Shown here: positions 16,362 through 24,233 of the stretch, in pieces | Layout of the letters: each line of letters begins with the position of its first letter | Position numbering within the stretch: the first letter of the stretch is position 1 | From: Adlercreutzia sp910585575 | GTDB taxonomy: Bacteria > Actinomycetota > Coriobacteriia > Coriobacteriales > Eggerthellaceae | Length of the DNA: 29,111 nucleotides | Assembly (NCBI RefSeq): GCF_951801035.1 | Contig: NZ_CATOKT010000018.1 | Reading direction: 5' to 3' (one strand) | Program-made: the position numbers and the translations under genes | Notes under the pieces: model-generated | What the model saw: only the letters and a program-made list of their open reading frames with translations | Database searches by the model: none | Told to the model about the DNA's origin: nothing

Positions 16362-16450
16362 GACAGGCACCTGGCCTTGCCCCTTGTTTTGGGCACGGCG
16401 TTGGCCAAAGCCAACTTAGCCCAAAGGCGGGGCAATTCCAGGCACCTGTC
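16362..16450. repeat. 89-nt imperfect palindrome (long hairpin) between rseP and ispG
   Basis: Five nested complementary blocks pair in order: GACAGG/CCTGTC, CCTGG/CCAGG, GCCCC/GGGGC, TTTGGGC/GCCCAAA and GTTGGC/GCCAAC around a CAAA loop. That gives 29 base pairs with small, nearly symmetrical internal loops (CA/CA, CCTT/AATT, TTGT/GGC, ACGGC/TTA). It has no coding potential and no T-tract. It could be a palindromic miniature element, a folded RNA, or part of the rseP transcript end. Confidence 0.7.
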
Positions 16451-16486
16451 GAACCCTCGCTGACTTCCTTGGGCGAACATGCGGGA

Positions 16487-16492
16487 TATAAT
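16487..16492 (+). promoter_or_regulatory. Consensus -10 element for ispG-proS
   Basis: TATAAT lies 34 bases before the ispG ATG, just beyond the long palindrome. The -35 is not clear (CTGACT is 21 bases away). Confidence 0.45.
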
Positions 16493-16526
16493 AACTGGAC
16501 TGGTTCTTTCTTGAGAAAGAAGTTCT

Positions 16527-17597
16527 ATGGATGAGAATATGAAGCCGCATCAGCGGACGCGCCGCATTATGGTGGGCGCGGTGCCGGTGGGCGGGGGCGC
16601 GCCAGTGGCGGTGCAGTCGATGCTGAATGCCCCGGCCGACGATGTGGCGGCCAACTTGGCTCAAATCGAGGCTTTGGCTGAGGCGGGATGCGAGATTGTG
16701 CGCATGGCCATTCCGCGCCGTGCGTGCTTGGATGCTTTCGAGGCCGTGTGCGCTGCCTCGCCGCTGCCCGTGGTGGCCGACATCCACTTCGATGCCACCA
16801 TTGCCATTGAGGCAGCGCGGCGCGGCGCAGCCAAGCTGCGCATCAACCCCGGTAACATCGGGGGACTCGAGGCAACGCGTGACGTCATCGAGGCGGCACG
16901 TGAGGCGGGTATTCCCATTCGCATTGGAGTGAACGCGGGCTCGCTGGACGACGCCGTTGCCGAGCGTCAGGATTTGACGCTGCCCGAGAAGCTGGTGGCA
17001 TCGGCGCGCCAGTATGTGCGATTCTTCGAAGATGAGTGCCATTTCTTCGATTTGGCCGTTTCCGCCAAGGCCCATGACGTGCAAACCACCATCGACACCT
17101 ACCGTCTTCTGGCCGCCGAGCTGCCCGAGGTGCCGCTGCACATTGGGGTCACTGAGGCGGGCACGGCGTTCCAGGGCATCATCAAATCCGCCGCTGGCCT
17201 GGGCGTGCTGCTGGAAGAGGGCATCGGCGACACCATGCGCATCTCGCTGACCGACGACCCGGTGGTGGAGGTGCGGGCCTGCTGGACGCTGCTGGGGGCC
17301 CTCGACTTGCGTCGCCGCGCACCGGAGCTTATCAGTTGTCCCACCTGCGGGCGCTGTCAGGTGAATCTTATCGGCCTGGCTCGCGAGGTGGAGGAGCACC
17401 TGGCTACCGTGCAGAAGCCCGTGAAAGTGGCAGTGATGGGGTGCGTGGTAAACGGTCCGGGCGAAGCCGCCGATGCCGATATTGGGGTGGCCTGCGGCGC
17501 CGGCTCGGGCGTCGTTTTCTCCCATGGTAAAATCGTTCGCAAAGTTAATGAGTCAGATATTGTGCCTGCCCTACTGGAAGAGTTGGAGAACCTATGA
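16527..17597 (+). CDS. ispG: 4-hydroxy-3-methylbut-2-enyl diphosphate synthase (flavodoxin type)
   Basis: IspG (GcpE) reductively opens methylerythritol cyclodiphosphate to HMBPP in the MEP pathway, using a [4Fe-4S] cluster. The 356-residue length matches the short bacterial form. Cluster ligands are visible as Cys271 and Cys274 in SCPTCGRC, Cys306 in MGCVVNGPGE, and Glu313, in the same spacing as the E. coli enzyme. The N-terminal TIM-barrel part shows VAVQSMLN, GCEIVRMA, VVADIHFD and LRINPGNIGG. The start ATG 16527 has only a weak purine-rich site (GAGAAAGAAG); ATG 16539 has none. Its stop overlaps the proS start by four bases (ATGA), so the two are co-translated. Confidence 0.96.
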   Translation: MDENMKPHQRTRRIMVGAVPVGGGAPVAVQSMLNAPADDVAANLAQIEALAEAGCEIVRMAIPRRACLDAFEAVCAASPLPVVADIHFDATIAIEAARRGAAKLRINPGNIGGLEATRDVIEAAREAGIPIRIGVNAGSLDDAVAERQDLTLPEKLVASARQYVRFFEDECHFFDLAVSAKAHDVQTTIDTYRLLAAELPEVPLHIGVTEAGTAFQGIIKSAAGLGVLLEEGIGDTMRISLTDDPVVEVRACWTLLGALDLRRRAPELISCPTCGRCQVNLIGLAREVEEHLATVQKPVKVAVMGCVVNGPGEAADADIGVACGAGSGVVFSHGKIVRKVNESDIVPALLEELENL

Positions 17598-19354
17598 GTC
17601 AAGTTCTGCGCATGAGCAAGTTGTATGCCCCCACCTTGAAGGAGGATCCGTCCGACGCCGACATCGACAGCGCGCGCCTGCTTTTGCGCGCCGGCATGCT
17701 GCGTAAGACGGCCTCGGGCCTCTATTCGTTTTTGCCCCTGGGCTTCCGCGTGCTGAAGAAGATCGAGGACATTGTCCGCGAGGAAATGAACGCCTCCGGT
17801 GCTCAGGAAATTCTCATGCCGGTGCTGCAGCCGGCCGAGCTGTGGGAGGAAAGCGGCCGTTTGAACGCCTACGGCCCCGAGCTGATGCGCCTGGTGGATC
17901 GTCATGATCGCGAGATGTGCCTGGGCCCCACCCATGAGGAAATCATCGTGTCGCTGGTGCGCAACGAGCTGCGTTCCTACAAGGAGCTGCCGCAGAACCT
18001 CTACCAAATCCAGACGAAGTACCGCGACGAAATTCGCCCGCGCTTCGGCCTTCTGCGCAGCCGCGAGTTCGTGATGAAGGACGCTTACAGCTTCAACGCC
18101 ACCCAGGAGTCGCTCCAGGAAACCTATGACGAGATGGGGAAGGCCTACGGGGCCATCTGCGAGCGTTGCGGTTTGGACTATCGCGAGGTAGAGGCCGACG
18201 GCGGCCAAATTGGCGGCAAGGTGACCACCGAGTTCATGGCCCTGGCCGATTCCGGTGAGGCTGATCTGGTGTACTGCTCCTGCGGCTATGCGGCGGACGC
18301 CGAGGCCGGTGCCTGCATGGCGCGCCCCACGGTATACGAAGTGGACGCCATGGAGAAGGTTGCCACGCCGGGCGTGCACACCATCGCCGAGCTGGCGGAG
18401 TTCCTGGACATCCCCGAGTCCTCCACGGTGAAGGCCCTGTCGGGCAAGGATGCCGAGGGCAATTTGGTGGCCGTGTTCATCCCCGGCGATCACGAGCTGA
18501 ACGAGCTGAAGATCGAGGGCGTGGTGCCGGGCTTCACGCTGCTGACCGATGACGAGATGAAGTCCTTCGGGCTGTGCAAGGGCTCCATGGGCCCGGTGGG
18601 CTTGCCCGAGAACGCTCGCGTCATTGCCTCCACCAGCCTCCAGGCGGTGCCGCAGTGGGTGGTGGGCGCCAACGAGGACGGCTACCACTACGTGGGCGCG
18701 CGCCTCGGCCAGGATTTCACGGTGGACGAGTGGGCCGATCTGGCCACGGTAAAGCCTGGCGACTGCTGCCCGGAGTGCGGCTTGCCCCTGGAGGGCGCTC
18801 GCGGCATTGAGGTGGCGCAGATCTTCCAGCTGGGCGATCGCTATTCCAAGGCCATGGGCGCCACGTTTATGGACGAGGACGGCGAGGAGAAGCCCTTCAT
18901 CATGGGCTGCTACGGAGTGGGTATCAGCCGCACTATGGCCGCTGTGGTCGAGCAGCATCACGACGAGAACGGCATCCAGTGGCCGCTGTCCGTGGCGCCG
19001 GCGCACATCTGCGTCATTCCGCTGACAGTGGGCGATGACGAGGTGCAGCCCATGGCTGAGAAGATTGCCCGCGATCTGAACGAGTTGGGCTTCGAAGTGG
19101 TTATAGACGACCGCGACGAGCGCGCCGGCGTGAAGTTCAACGACGCCGACCTTATCGGCTGGCCCGTGCAGGTGGTGCTGGGCAAGCGCGGTCTGAAGGA
19201 GGGCAAGGTCGAGGTGAAGCTGCGTCGCACTGGCGAGAAGAAGGACGTCACGCTGGACACCCTTGCCGAGATGATGGGCTTCGCTCGCCGCGCTATGCGC
19301 GACAACACGCTGCATGGCGCCGGCACCGGTTCTTTCGAGGCTATTTTCGGGTAA
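17594..19354 (+). CDS. proS: Prolyl-tRNA synthetase (bacterial type with editing domain)
   Basis: ProRS charges tRNA-Pro with proline; the cytosolic class II enzyme is a dimer. Its 586 residues fit the bacterial form with an insertion editing domain. Seen: GLYSFLPLGFRVLKKIE (motif 1 region), GPTHEEIIVSLVRNELRSYKELP, RPRFGLLRSREFVMKDAYSF (motif 2), then the YbaK-like editing insert (about 225-390) flanked by Cys pairs (YCSCGYAADAEAGAC and DCCPECG), GCYGVGISRTMAAVVEQ (motif 3, about 436-452), and the anticodon-binding domain (CVIPLTVGDDEV to VVLGKRGLKEGKVEV). The gene overlaps ispG by four bases with GGAGA just upstream, and ends before a strong hairpin. Confidence 0.97.
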   Translation: MSQVLRMSKLYAPTLKEDPSDADIDSARLLLRAGMLRKTASGLYSFLPLGFRVLKKIEDIVREEMNASGAQEILMPVLQPAELWEESGRLNAYGPELMRLVDRHDREMCLGPTHEEIIVSLVRNELRSYKELPQNLYQIQTKYRDEIRPRFGLLRSREFVMKDAYSFNATQESLQETYDEMGKAYGAICERCGLDYREVEADGGQIGGKVTTEFMALADSGEADLVYCSCGYAADAEAGACMARPTVYEVDAMEKVATPGVHTIAELAEFLDIPESSTVKALSGKDAEGNLVAVFIPGDHELNELKIEGVVPGFTLLTDDEMKSFGLCKGSMGPVGLPENARVIASTSLQAVPQWVVGANEDGYHYVGARLGQDFTVDEWADLATVKPGDCCPECGLPLEGARGIEVAQIFQLGDRYSKAMGATFMDEDGEEKPFIMGCYGVGISRTMAAVVEQHHDENGIQWPLSVAPAHICVIPLTVGDDEVQPMAEKIARDLNELGFEVVIDDRDERAGVKFNDADLIGWPVQVVLGKRGLKEGKVEVKLRRTGEKKDVTLDTLAEMMGFARRAMRDNTLHGAGTGSFEAIFG

Positions 19355-19383
19355 GCTAAGCCTTACCAATTCAATCAACCTCT

Positions 19384-19418
19384 GACGGGGCGGTAACACT
19401 ACCGCCCCGTCGGCGTTT
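19384..19418 (+). terminator. Terminator after proS
   Basis: A perfect 12-bp stem (GACGGGGCGGTA / TACCGCCCCGTC) has an ACAC loop, with a short T-containing tail (GGCGTTTCT). Confidence 0.75.
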
Positions 19419-19479
19419 CTGGGGCCGTGCGCCGCCTATGATGGAGAAGCTAACTCAAACAGGAACGGGAGGCCTCGAA

Positions 19480-19959
19480 ATGACTGCGAATACTCCGAAC
19501 TTCGCCAACGGGCTGAAGGACATTTTTCTTGCCGGCGTGGGCGCCATGGCGCTGGGGGCTGAAAAGACCCAGGAGCTGGTGGAGCAGCTGATCGCCAAGG
19601 GCGAGATCACCGTGGAGCAGGGCAAGGAGATCAACTCCGAGGTGCTGAAGCAGGCCCAGACTACGGCCGAGCGCGTGGGCCAGCAGACCCAGGCGGCTGC
19701 CAGCCACATGAGCGATCAGGCGAAGACGGCAGCTGAGCTGCTGAAGGAGCAGGGCCAGTCCGCGGTGTCTTTCGCGCGCTCCCAGGCGGAGATGGCCACG
19801 GACAACGCCAAGAAGGATTCCGCCAACTTCGCCGAGGCCCTGAAGCACGATGTGCTGGAGGCCCAGATGGCGGTCATGACGCCCGAGCAGCGCGCCGAGT
19901 TCGCCGCCAAGGCAGCCGAGATTGCCGCACGTGATGCGAATGAGAGCGACCAGCAGTAA
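19480..19959 (+). CDS. Phasin-like helical protein
   Basis: A 159-residue protein with no signal peptide or membrane segment. It begins with a short hydrophobic-amphipathic helix (LKDIFLAGVGAMALGAEKTQELVEQLIAKGEITVEQGKEI), a pattern typical of the phasin (PhaF/PhaI-like, polyhydroxyalkanoate-granule-associated) superfamily, followed by a long Ala/Gln/Glu-rich coiled-coil region (about 45-140). Proteins annotated this way are widespread in bacteria that do not make polyester granules, so a granule role is not implied; a chaperone-like or coiled-coil scaffold role is equally possible. No PHA synthase lies in the window. Start ATG 19480 has GGGAGG seven bases upstream; the ATG at 19438 lacks a ribosome site. 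It stands alone between two terminators, and TATGAT at 19437 is a possible -10. Confidence 0.75.
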   Translation: MTANTPNFANGLKDIFLAGVGAMALGAEKTQELVEQLIAKGEITVEQGKEINSEVLKQAQTTAERVGQQTQAAASHMSDQAKTAAELLKEQGQSAVSFARSQAEMATDNAKKDSANFAEALKHDVLEAQMAVMTPEQRAEFAAKAAEIAARDANESDQQ

Positions 19960-19985
19960 CGCGCTGCCCAACAATGTTCCGCAAG

Positions 19986-20016
19986 AAAAGAGACGAGCTT
20001 CGGCTCGTCTCTTTTT
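19986..20016 (+). terminator. Strong terminator after the phasin-like gene
   Basis: The stem AAAAGAGACGAGC / GCTCGTCTCTTTT has a stable TTCG tetraloop and a T-tract. This is a textbook intrinsic terminator, partly active in both directions. Confidence 0.92.
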
Positions 20017-20039
20017 GTCGGGGCTGCAGCGGAAAAGAG

Positions 20040-20070
20040 CAAGCCCCCCTGCAGTGGGCAGGGGGGCTTG
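20040..20070 (-). terminator. Terminator for the FAD oxidoreductase gene
   Basis: A 13-bp stem (CAAGCCCCCCTGC with GCAGGGGGGCTTG) has an AGTGG loop. On the minus strand it is followed by CTCTTTTCC. Confidence 0.8.
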
Positions 20071-20124
20071 AAAGGGAGGGCTCATGAAGCGCCGGGCGTT
20101 TCCGGACAGGCTTTCTTGGCAGAG

Positions 20125-20200
20125 CTACCAGGCGCCCGCAGCTTCACCAAACGCTGGCGGGTTTACCGGGTGCCAGCAGGTTTACCAGGCGCCAGACACC
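20125..20200 (-). repeat. Repeated copies of the 3' end of the FAD oxidoreductase gene
   Basis: Three degenerate copies of a stop-containing segment (CTGG-C-GCC-TGGTA on the minus strand) occur at about 20125-20143, 20163-20181 and 20182-20200. In the gene's own frame, read past the TAA at 20184-20182, 18 codons (TCWHPVNPPAFGEAAGAW) follow and end with GAW-stop again, like the real C-terminus SGAW-stop. Confidence 0.6.
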
Positions 20201-21954
20201 AGGTTCTTGCCCAGCAGGTAGCCGAAGGTGGTGCAGGCGCCGCCCAGGTTAATGCCGGGAACCTTGTAGTCGTATACGTCGCCGTACATGTCGCCCACCA
20301 CGGTGCCCACGCCGTACAGGCCGGGGATGGGGTCGTTGTTCGCGTCGCACACATGCATCTGGATGTCGGTGTTCAGGCCGCCGGTGATGCACAGGGTGTA
20401 GGGCTCGTTGCGGATGCCGTAGAACGGCGGCTGCTGAACCGGCAGCAGGAAGCGCTTGTCCTTGTGGAACTCGTCGTCCTTGCCCGTGGCGCAGTAGCCG
20501 TTGTAGCGCTCCACCTGGGCCAGGAACTCTTCGCGGGGCAGCCCCAGGCCGTCGGCTAGCTCTTCCAGGGTGTCGGCCTTCACCGCGGTCTCGGCCATGG
20601 TGGCGTCGAAGCCGGCGTACTCGTCGGTGGTGGTCCAGTCGGTGTTCGGGTCGAACAGCATCTCGATGGCGTCCTTCACTTCCTGGGTGTCGCGCGCCTC
20701 GCCGCCGATGCGGTCGCCCTGCCAGGGCGCGGAGGCCTCAACCCAGTTGGCGTCCCAGATGAGGAAGGCGCATCCGTCGGGCTGCACGCGCTGGGGGTAG
20801 GGCATATAGCCGTAGGTGCAGTTCTCGTTCGAGTAGCGCTTGCCCTTGCTGTTCACCAGTAGACCGGGGAAGGTGGTCAGCGCACCCTCGGCCCACCAGC
20901 GGCAGGGCAGCACCTCGTCGCCCATGGTAGCCAGCATGGGGGCGTTGGGGGTGTACTTCTGCCAGGCGGCGCCGATCCACAGGGCCAGCTTCAGGCCGCT
21001 GCCGTCGTACACACCGCCGTTGCCGAAGGGCAGGGCGATGGGGCAGTATTTCGCCACCATGTCGCGATCCTGGGAGAAGTCGCCCGTGGCCAGCACCACG
21101 CCCTTGGAGGCGGTGTAGCGGATGTACTTGCCGTCCTCGGTCTTGGCTACGCAGCCGGTGACGCGACCGGTGTTGTCGCCCTCGCGATCGAGCTGCACGG
21201 CGGTGGTGTTGTAGAAGATCTGGCCGCCGGCCTTCTGGATTTCCTCGGCCAGGGCTTCGACGACGATCTGCTGGGAGGCGCCGGCGGCGTTGTTGCCCTC
21301 GGCCACGAAGGAGTGGGATACGTTCAGCGTCTTCAGCGGACCGCCGTCCCACCAGTTCTTGCCGCCGTCCTGCTGGTTGTTCTCGATAACGGCCGAGATG
21401 CCGTAGGGCTTCACCTTGTCCATCAGCCAGTTCATGGCGTTGCCGGACTCATCGAACACGAGCCACCACTTCTCCTGGTCGAGGCGGAAGCTGTTGGCGG
21501 CGAAGATGTCCTGGAAGATGGGTTCGATCTCCTCGCGGGTGTAGTCCATACCCAGCTCGTGGGTGAGGCGGGTGTTGAAGGCCGCGTTGGAACCGCCGCG
21601 CGAGACGGGGCCCGAGCTGCTGGCGATAAGCACCAGGTCGGCGCCTTCTTCCATAGCGGAGGCGGCGGTGACGAGGCCGCCCACGCCGGCGCCGAGGACG
21701 AGGATCTCGCAGTTGACGGTCTCCTCGATCTTGCTCTCGTCGATAGGATCGGGGGCGATCTCGAAGTTCCACTTGGCGTTGGCGAACTTGTCGGCGTCCA
21801 GAATGAGCTCGCCCGTGCCGGCCAACTCGCCCGTGCCCTCGGTCTTCGGGGCGCACCCGGTCAGGCCCAGCGTGCCCGCGGCCGCGGCGGCCACGCCGGC
21901 GACGGTGGCGCCCTTCAGGAAGCTGCGACGATCCATGTTGCTTGCGTTAGTCAT
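20182..21954 (-). CDS. Tat-exported FAD-dependent oxidoreductase (fumarate reductase/flavocytochrome c-like), probable lipoprotein
   Basis: A 590-residue flavoprotein reductase. A twin-arginine signal (RRSFLKG at 9-15) is followed by an Ala-rich stretch and a lipobox LTGC (Cys34), so it is likely folded in the cytosol, exported by Tat and lipid-anchored. The FAD-binding domain starts at CEILVLGAGVGGL (GxGxxG 88-93), with SRGGSNAAFNTR and the C-terminal NDPIPGLYGVGTVVGDMYG / GINLGGACTTFGYLLG. It belongs to the FAD_binding_2 family that reduces fumarate, urocanate and many other acceptors. No haem (CxxCH) motif is present, so electrons must come from a partner protein not seen here. Key substrate residues differ from fumarate reductases (CITGG for H-x-T-x-GG; GINLGG for NRLGG), so the acceptor is unknown. 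Start: AAGGAGGG seven bases upstream. It is divergent from the LuxR gene. Confidence 0.9.
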   Translation of the reverse strand: MTNASNMDRRSFLKGATVAGVAAAAAGTLGLTGCAPKTEGTGELAGTGELILDADKFANAKWNFEIAPDPIDESKIEETVNCEILVLGAGVGGLVTAASAMEEGADLVLIASSSGPVSRGGSNAAFNTRLTHELGMDYTREEIEPIFQDIFAANSFRLDQEKWWLVFDESGNAMNWLMDKVKPYGISAVIENNQQDGGKNWWDGGPLKTLNVSHSFVAEGNNAAGASQQIVVEALAEEIQKAGGQIFYNTTAVQLDREGDNTGRVTGCVAKTEDGKYIRYTASKGVVLATGDFSQDRDMVAKYCPIALPFGNGGVYDGSGLKLALWIGAAWQKYTPNAPMLATMGDEVLPCRWWAEGALTTFPGLLVNSKGKRYSNENCTYGYMPYPQRVQPDGCAFLIWDANWVEASAPWQGDRIGGEARDTQEVKDAIEMLFDPNTDWTTTDEYAGFDATMAETAVKADTLEELADGLGLPREEFLAQVERYNGYCATGKDDEFHKDKRFLLPVQQPPFYGIRNEPYTLCITGGLNTDIQMHVCDANNDPIPGLYGVGTVVGDMYGDVYDYKVPGINLGGACTTFGYLLGKNLVSGAW

Positions 21955-22009
21955 GGGGATTCCCTCCTTACGTATCTGTTCCCCTGTGCGTCCTGCGACG
22001 CGTGATGCG

Positions 22010-22059
22010 GGGTGGCAACGGCGGAAACCGTGGGAGGCCGGATACCGCCGTTGCCACCC
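22010..22059. promoter_or_regulatory. 15-bp inverted repeat in the flavoprotein/LuxR divergent region
   Basis: GGGTGGCAACGGCGG (22010-22024) and its exact complement CCGCCGTTGCCACCC (22045-22059) are separated by 20 bases. The site lies 56-105 bases upstream of the flavoprotein start and 173-222 bases before the LuxR start. It is a candidate operator for the adjacent LuxR regulator, or a leader hairpin of the flavoprotein mRNA. Confidence 0.5.
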
Positions 22060-22186
22060 GACTGCCCCTACCTTACGAGAGGTGCCGCTTGGGCGCGTCA
22101 CTCGCTTTGGGCGAAATTGCTTGGGGGTGACCTGCGGAAACGGTTTTCTCATACAAAAGGAGTGATGGCGCAGAGTGCGGTTCTTC

Positions 22187-22192
22187 TATACT
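22187..22192 (+). promoter_or_regulatory. Candidate -10 element for the LuxR regulator
   Basis: TATACT lies 40 bases upstream of the start codon; no matching -35 is clear, as is common for activated promoters. Confidence 0.3.
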
Positions 22193-22232
22193 TGAGGGTG
22201 GAAAAGTCTTTGCCAGTGGGGAGGGGAAGGGC

Positions 22233-23924
22233 ATGACGGGAAACGGAAGCGCCGCGCCGGCCAACGCCTTGACGGGCCGTCCGACCATGTTCGATGTGGG
22301 CATTGGCGTGCTGTACTTCTTCACCTCGCACATGGTTATTCGGGCGCTGTACTATGTGGGGCTCGATCGCACGCCGTGGCAGCTGGCGGTGTTTATCATG
22401 CTGGTGATTCTGGCCATTGTGGTGGCCCATGGCTTCGCCGGCGCCTTACAGAAAAGCCGCCTGGCGGTGGAGACGCGCTTCGGTGTGCCCGCGGTCAGCG
22501 TGGTGGCCGCCGTGGGTGCCGTGGTGGCTCTGATCTCAACGCTGCCCGTGGTGGGCGTGGGTATGTTCTATCTTTCGGCCATCCTGTTGGGGCTGGCGTG
22601 CGGTTGGATCGTGGTGATCTGGTCGTCGACCATCCATGTGACGCGCCCCGATGCGAATTCCTTCTATCTGGATCCGGCCCTGCTGGTGGCCGTGGCGGTA
22701 TACTTCCTGTTTCGCTGCGTGAGCTCGCTTTCTGAGGCGGTGGCCCAGGGCTTTCTGTTGGCGTTGCCACTAGTGGCATTGGCGTGCATTGTGCGCAGCG
22801 GGAAGTTGCTGGCCGAGCGAGCGCAATCGCTGGAGGTGCTGGTAGTGGTGGCTGCGGCCTTCGCCATTGGGTGCAGCTTGGTGGTGTACTTCTCGGGGCG
22901 CGAGTCGGAGCTGTTGCCCTCGGGGCTGAACTTCATGGTGCTGTTCGAAGTGCTGGCCGTGGCGGTGATGGTGTTCTGCTGCGCGCTAATGCGCGGGTTC
23001 GCCCAGCGCAGCGACGGGCTGCCCGCGCCCGTGATTGCCGCGGTGACCATCGGGCTGTGCTACGGAGCGCCCTTTGCCGTGGGGCTGCTGATGGGCAGCG
23101 CCGGCATTCCGGCCCACTCGCCGGACGCGCTGTGGGAGAGCAACATCTGGGTGCTGGTCATCGCCATTTTCGCCTACGACATTCGCGACTCGCTGTACGC
23201 CGTGCGCGGACTGGCCGTGGGACTGATGTTCGAGGCCATGTGCGTGGCTCAGCTTATTGCGCGAGTAGCTACGCTGGAGCTGACCATAAGCTCGGTGCTG
23301 GTGGCGGTGGCGTTGTCGGCGCTGTACCTGCTGTGCGTGGGCAACCAGCTGCTGCGGGATAGCTTCTGGCGCGACGGTCGCGGCGCGCGGGTGATGCCCA
23401 GGTTGAATGTGACGGCGGGGGAGAAGGAGGCCGTTGCGGCCGGCCGCAAGGGGCTTGCGGACGATGGCGCCGCAGGCGATGTGCGTGCTGCTGCGGAGGC
23501 TTCTCGGAAATCCGCAGGGGAATTGCAGCGCGCGGTATCTGGCCAGGTGGAAGCTGCGCCGGGGGCCGTGGCAGCGGCTGTGGCTGCGAGCGTGGTTTGC
23601 CCAGGTGGTTCGCGCGCCCCGGTGCCCGACCCCATGGCGGCTGACGCCGATCCAGCCGACGAGGGCGAAGCGCTCGAGGAGGGCGTGCCTGTGGAGATTG
23701 CGGCCTACTGCCAAGACTTGGCCGACGAGTACGGCCTAACCCCGCGCGAGGCCGAGATTCTAGCGTTGGTGGCATTGGGTCGCAGCGCGAAGTACATCGC
23801 CGACGAGCTGCAGGTAAGCTACAACACCACGCGCACCCACATCCGCCACATCTACGAGAAGCTGAACATCCACAGCAAGCAAGAGCTGATTGACGTGGTG
23901 CTGTTCGGCTCGGGAGTTATGTAG
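22233..23924 (+). CDS. Membrane-integrated LuxR-family transcriptional regulator
   Basis: A 563-residue regulator. Residues about 15-385 are strongly hydrophobic with roughly 12 membrane segments, resembling a transporter-like sensor. A variable Ala/Gly/Glu-rich linker follows (about 390-485), then a C-terminal LuxR (GerE-type) helix-turn-helix at 502-556 (LTPREAEILALVALGRSAKYIADEL, NTTRTHIRHIYEKLNIHSKQELIDVV). The plan implies direct coupling of ligand sensing at the membrane to DNA binding, without a phospho-receiver. This architecture is expanded in Eggerthellaceae, typically beside flavoprotein reductase genes as here, so it probably controls the divergent FAD oxidoreductase in response to its substrate (inference). 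Start ATG 22233 has GGGGAGGGGAAGG upstream. The GC content is high throughout and reading frames on the other strand are shadows. Confidence 0.92.
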   Translation: MTGNGSAAPANALTGRPTMFDVGIGVLYFFTSHMVIRALYYVGLDRTPWQLAVFIMLVILAIVVAHGFAGALQKSRLAVETRFGVPAVSVVAAVGAVVALISTLPVVGVGMFYLSAILLGLACGWIVVIWSSTIHVTRPDANSFYLDPALLVAVAVYFLFRCVSSLSEAVAQGFLLALPLVALACIVRSGKLLAERAQSLEVLVVVAAAFAIGCSLVVYFSGRESELLPSGLNFMVLFEVLAVAVMVFCCALMRGFAQRSDGLPAPVIAAVTIGLCYGAPFAVGLLMGSAGIPAHSPDALWESNIWVLVIAIFAYDIRDSLYAVRGLAVGLMFEAMCVAQLIARVATLELTISSVLVAVALSALYLLCVGNQLLRDSFWRDGRGARVMPRLNVTAGEKEAVAAGRKGLADDGAAGDVRAAAEASRKSAGELQRAVSGQVEAAPGAVAAAVAASVVCPGGSRAPVPDPMAADADPADEGEALEEGVPVEIAAYCQDLADEYGLTPREAEILALVALGRSAKYIADELQVSYNTTRTHIRHIYEKLNIHSKQELIDVVLFGSGVM

Positions 23925-24169
23925 AGACGAAGCCTGGCGGGAGGTCATGCGGGTATGTGATGGCGGCGAGCTATTGCGGACCGTGGGCTTTCATGCGACT
24001 GCGTTCTAGCACGATGAAGCGGCCTCGCCTGAGGGTTCGCGCGATTTCCATCCGCTGGGATAGCGCATGCCCGCTTGAACTCGGGCTATGCGATCGTCTT
24101 TTGCTCCAGCGTTTCCCGAAGACGCTACAGAGTTTGTTTTCTTGCCAAAATGTAGGCTCAGATTTGCAG
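23925..24169. other. Non-coding stretch after the LuxR gene (gene-free gap of 309 bp to 24233)
   Basis: No gene, tRNA or clear terminator for the LuxR transcript is seen. The open frame from 23957 has no ribosome site and crosses into the antisense of the downstream secreted-protein gene. The only clear element of the gap is the minus-strand terminator that follows. Confidence 0.4.
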
Positions 24170-24202
24170 AAAAAAGAAAGCGCCGCTCAATCGAGCGGCG
24201 CT
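24170..24202 (-). terminator. Terminator for the secreted SH3-like protein gene
   Basis: A perfect 10-bp stem (AGCGCCGCTC / GAGCGGCGCT) has an AATC loop. On the minus strand it is followed by TTCTTTTTT. Confidence 0.88.
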
Positions 24203-24233
24203 GGCAAAGCTGGAATAGGGGCAGTGTTTGTGG

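Noticed and set aside
24025..24065. Possible tRNA T-arm (GGGTTCGCGCGATTTCC)
   Set aside because: No matching acceptor, D-arm or anticodon stem can be drawn around it.
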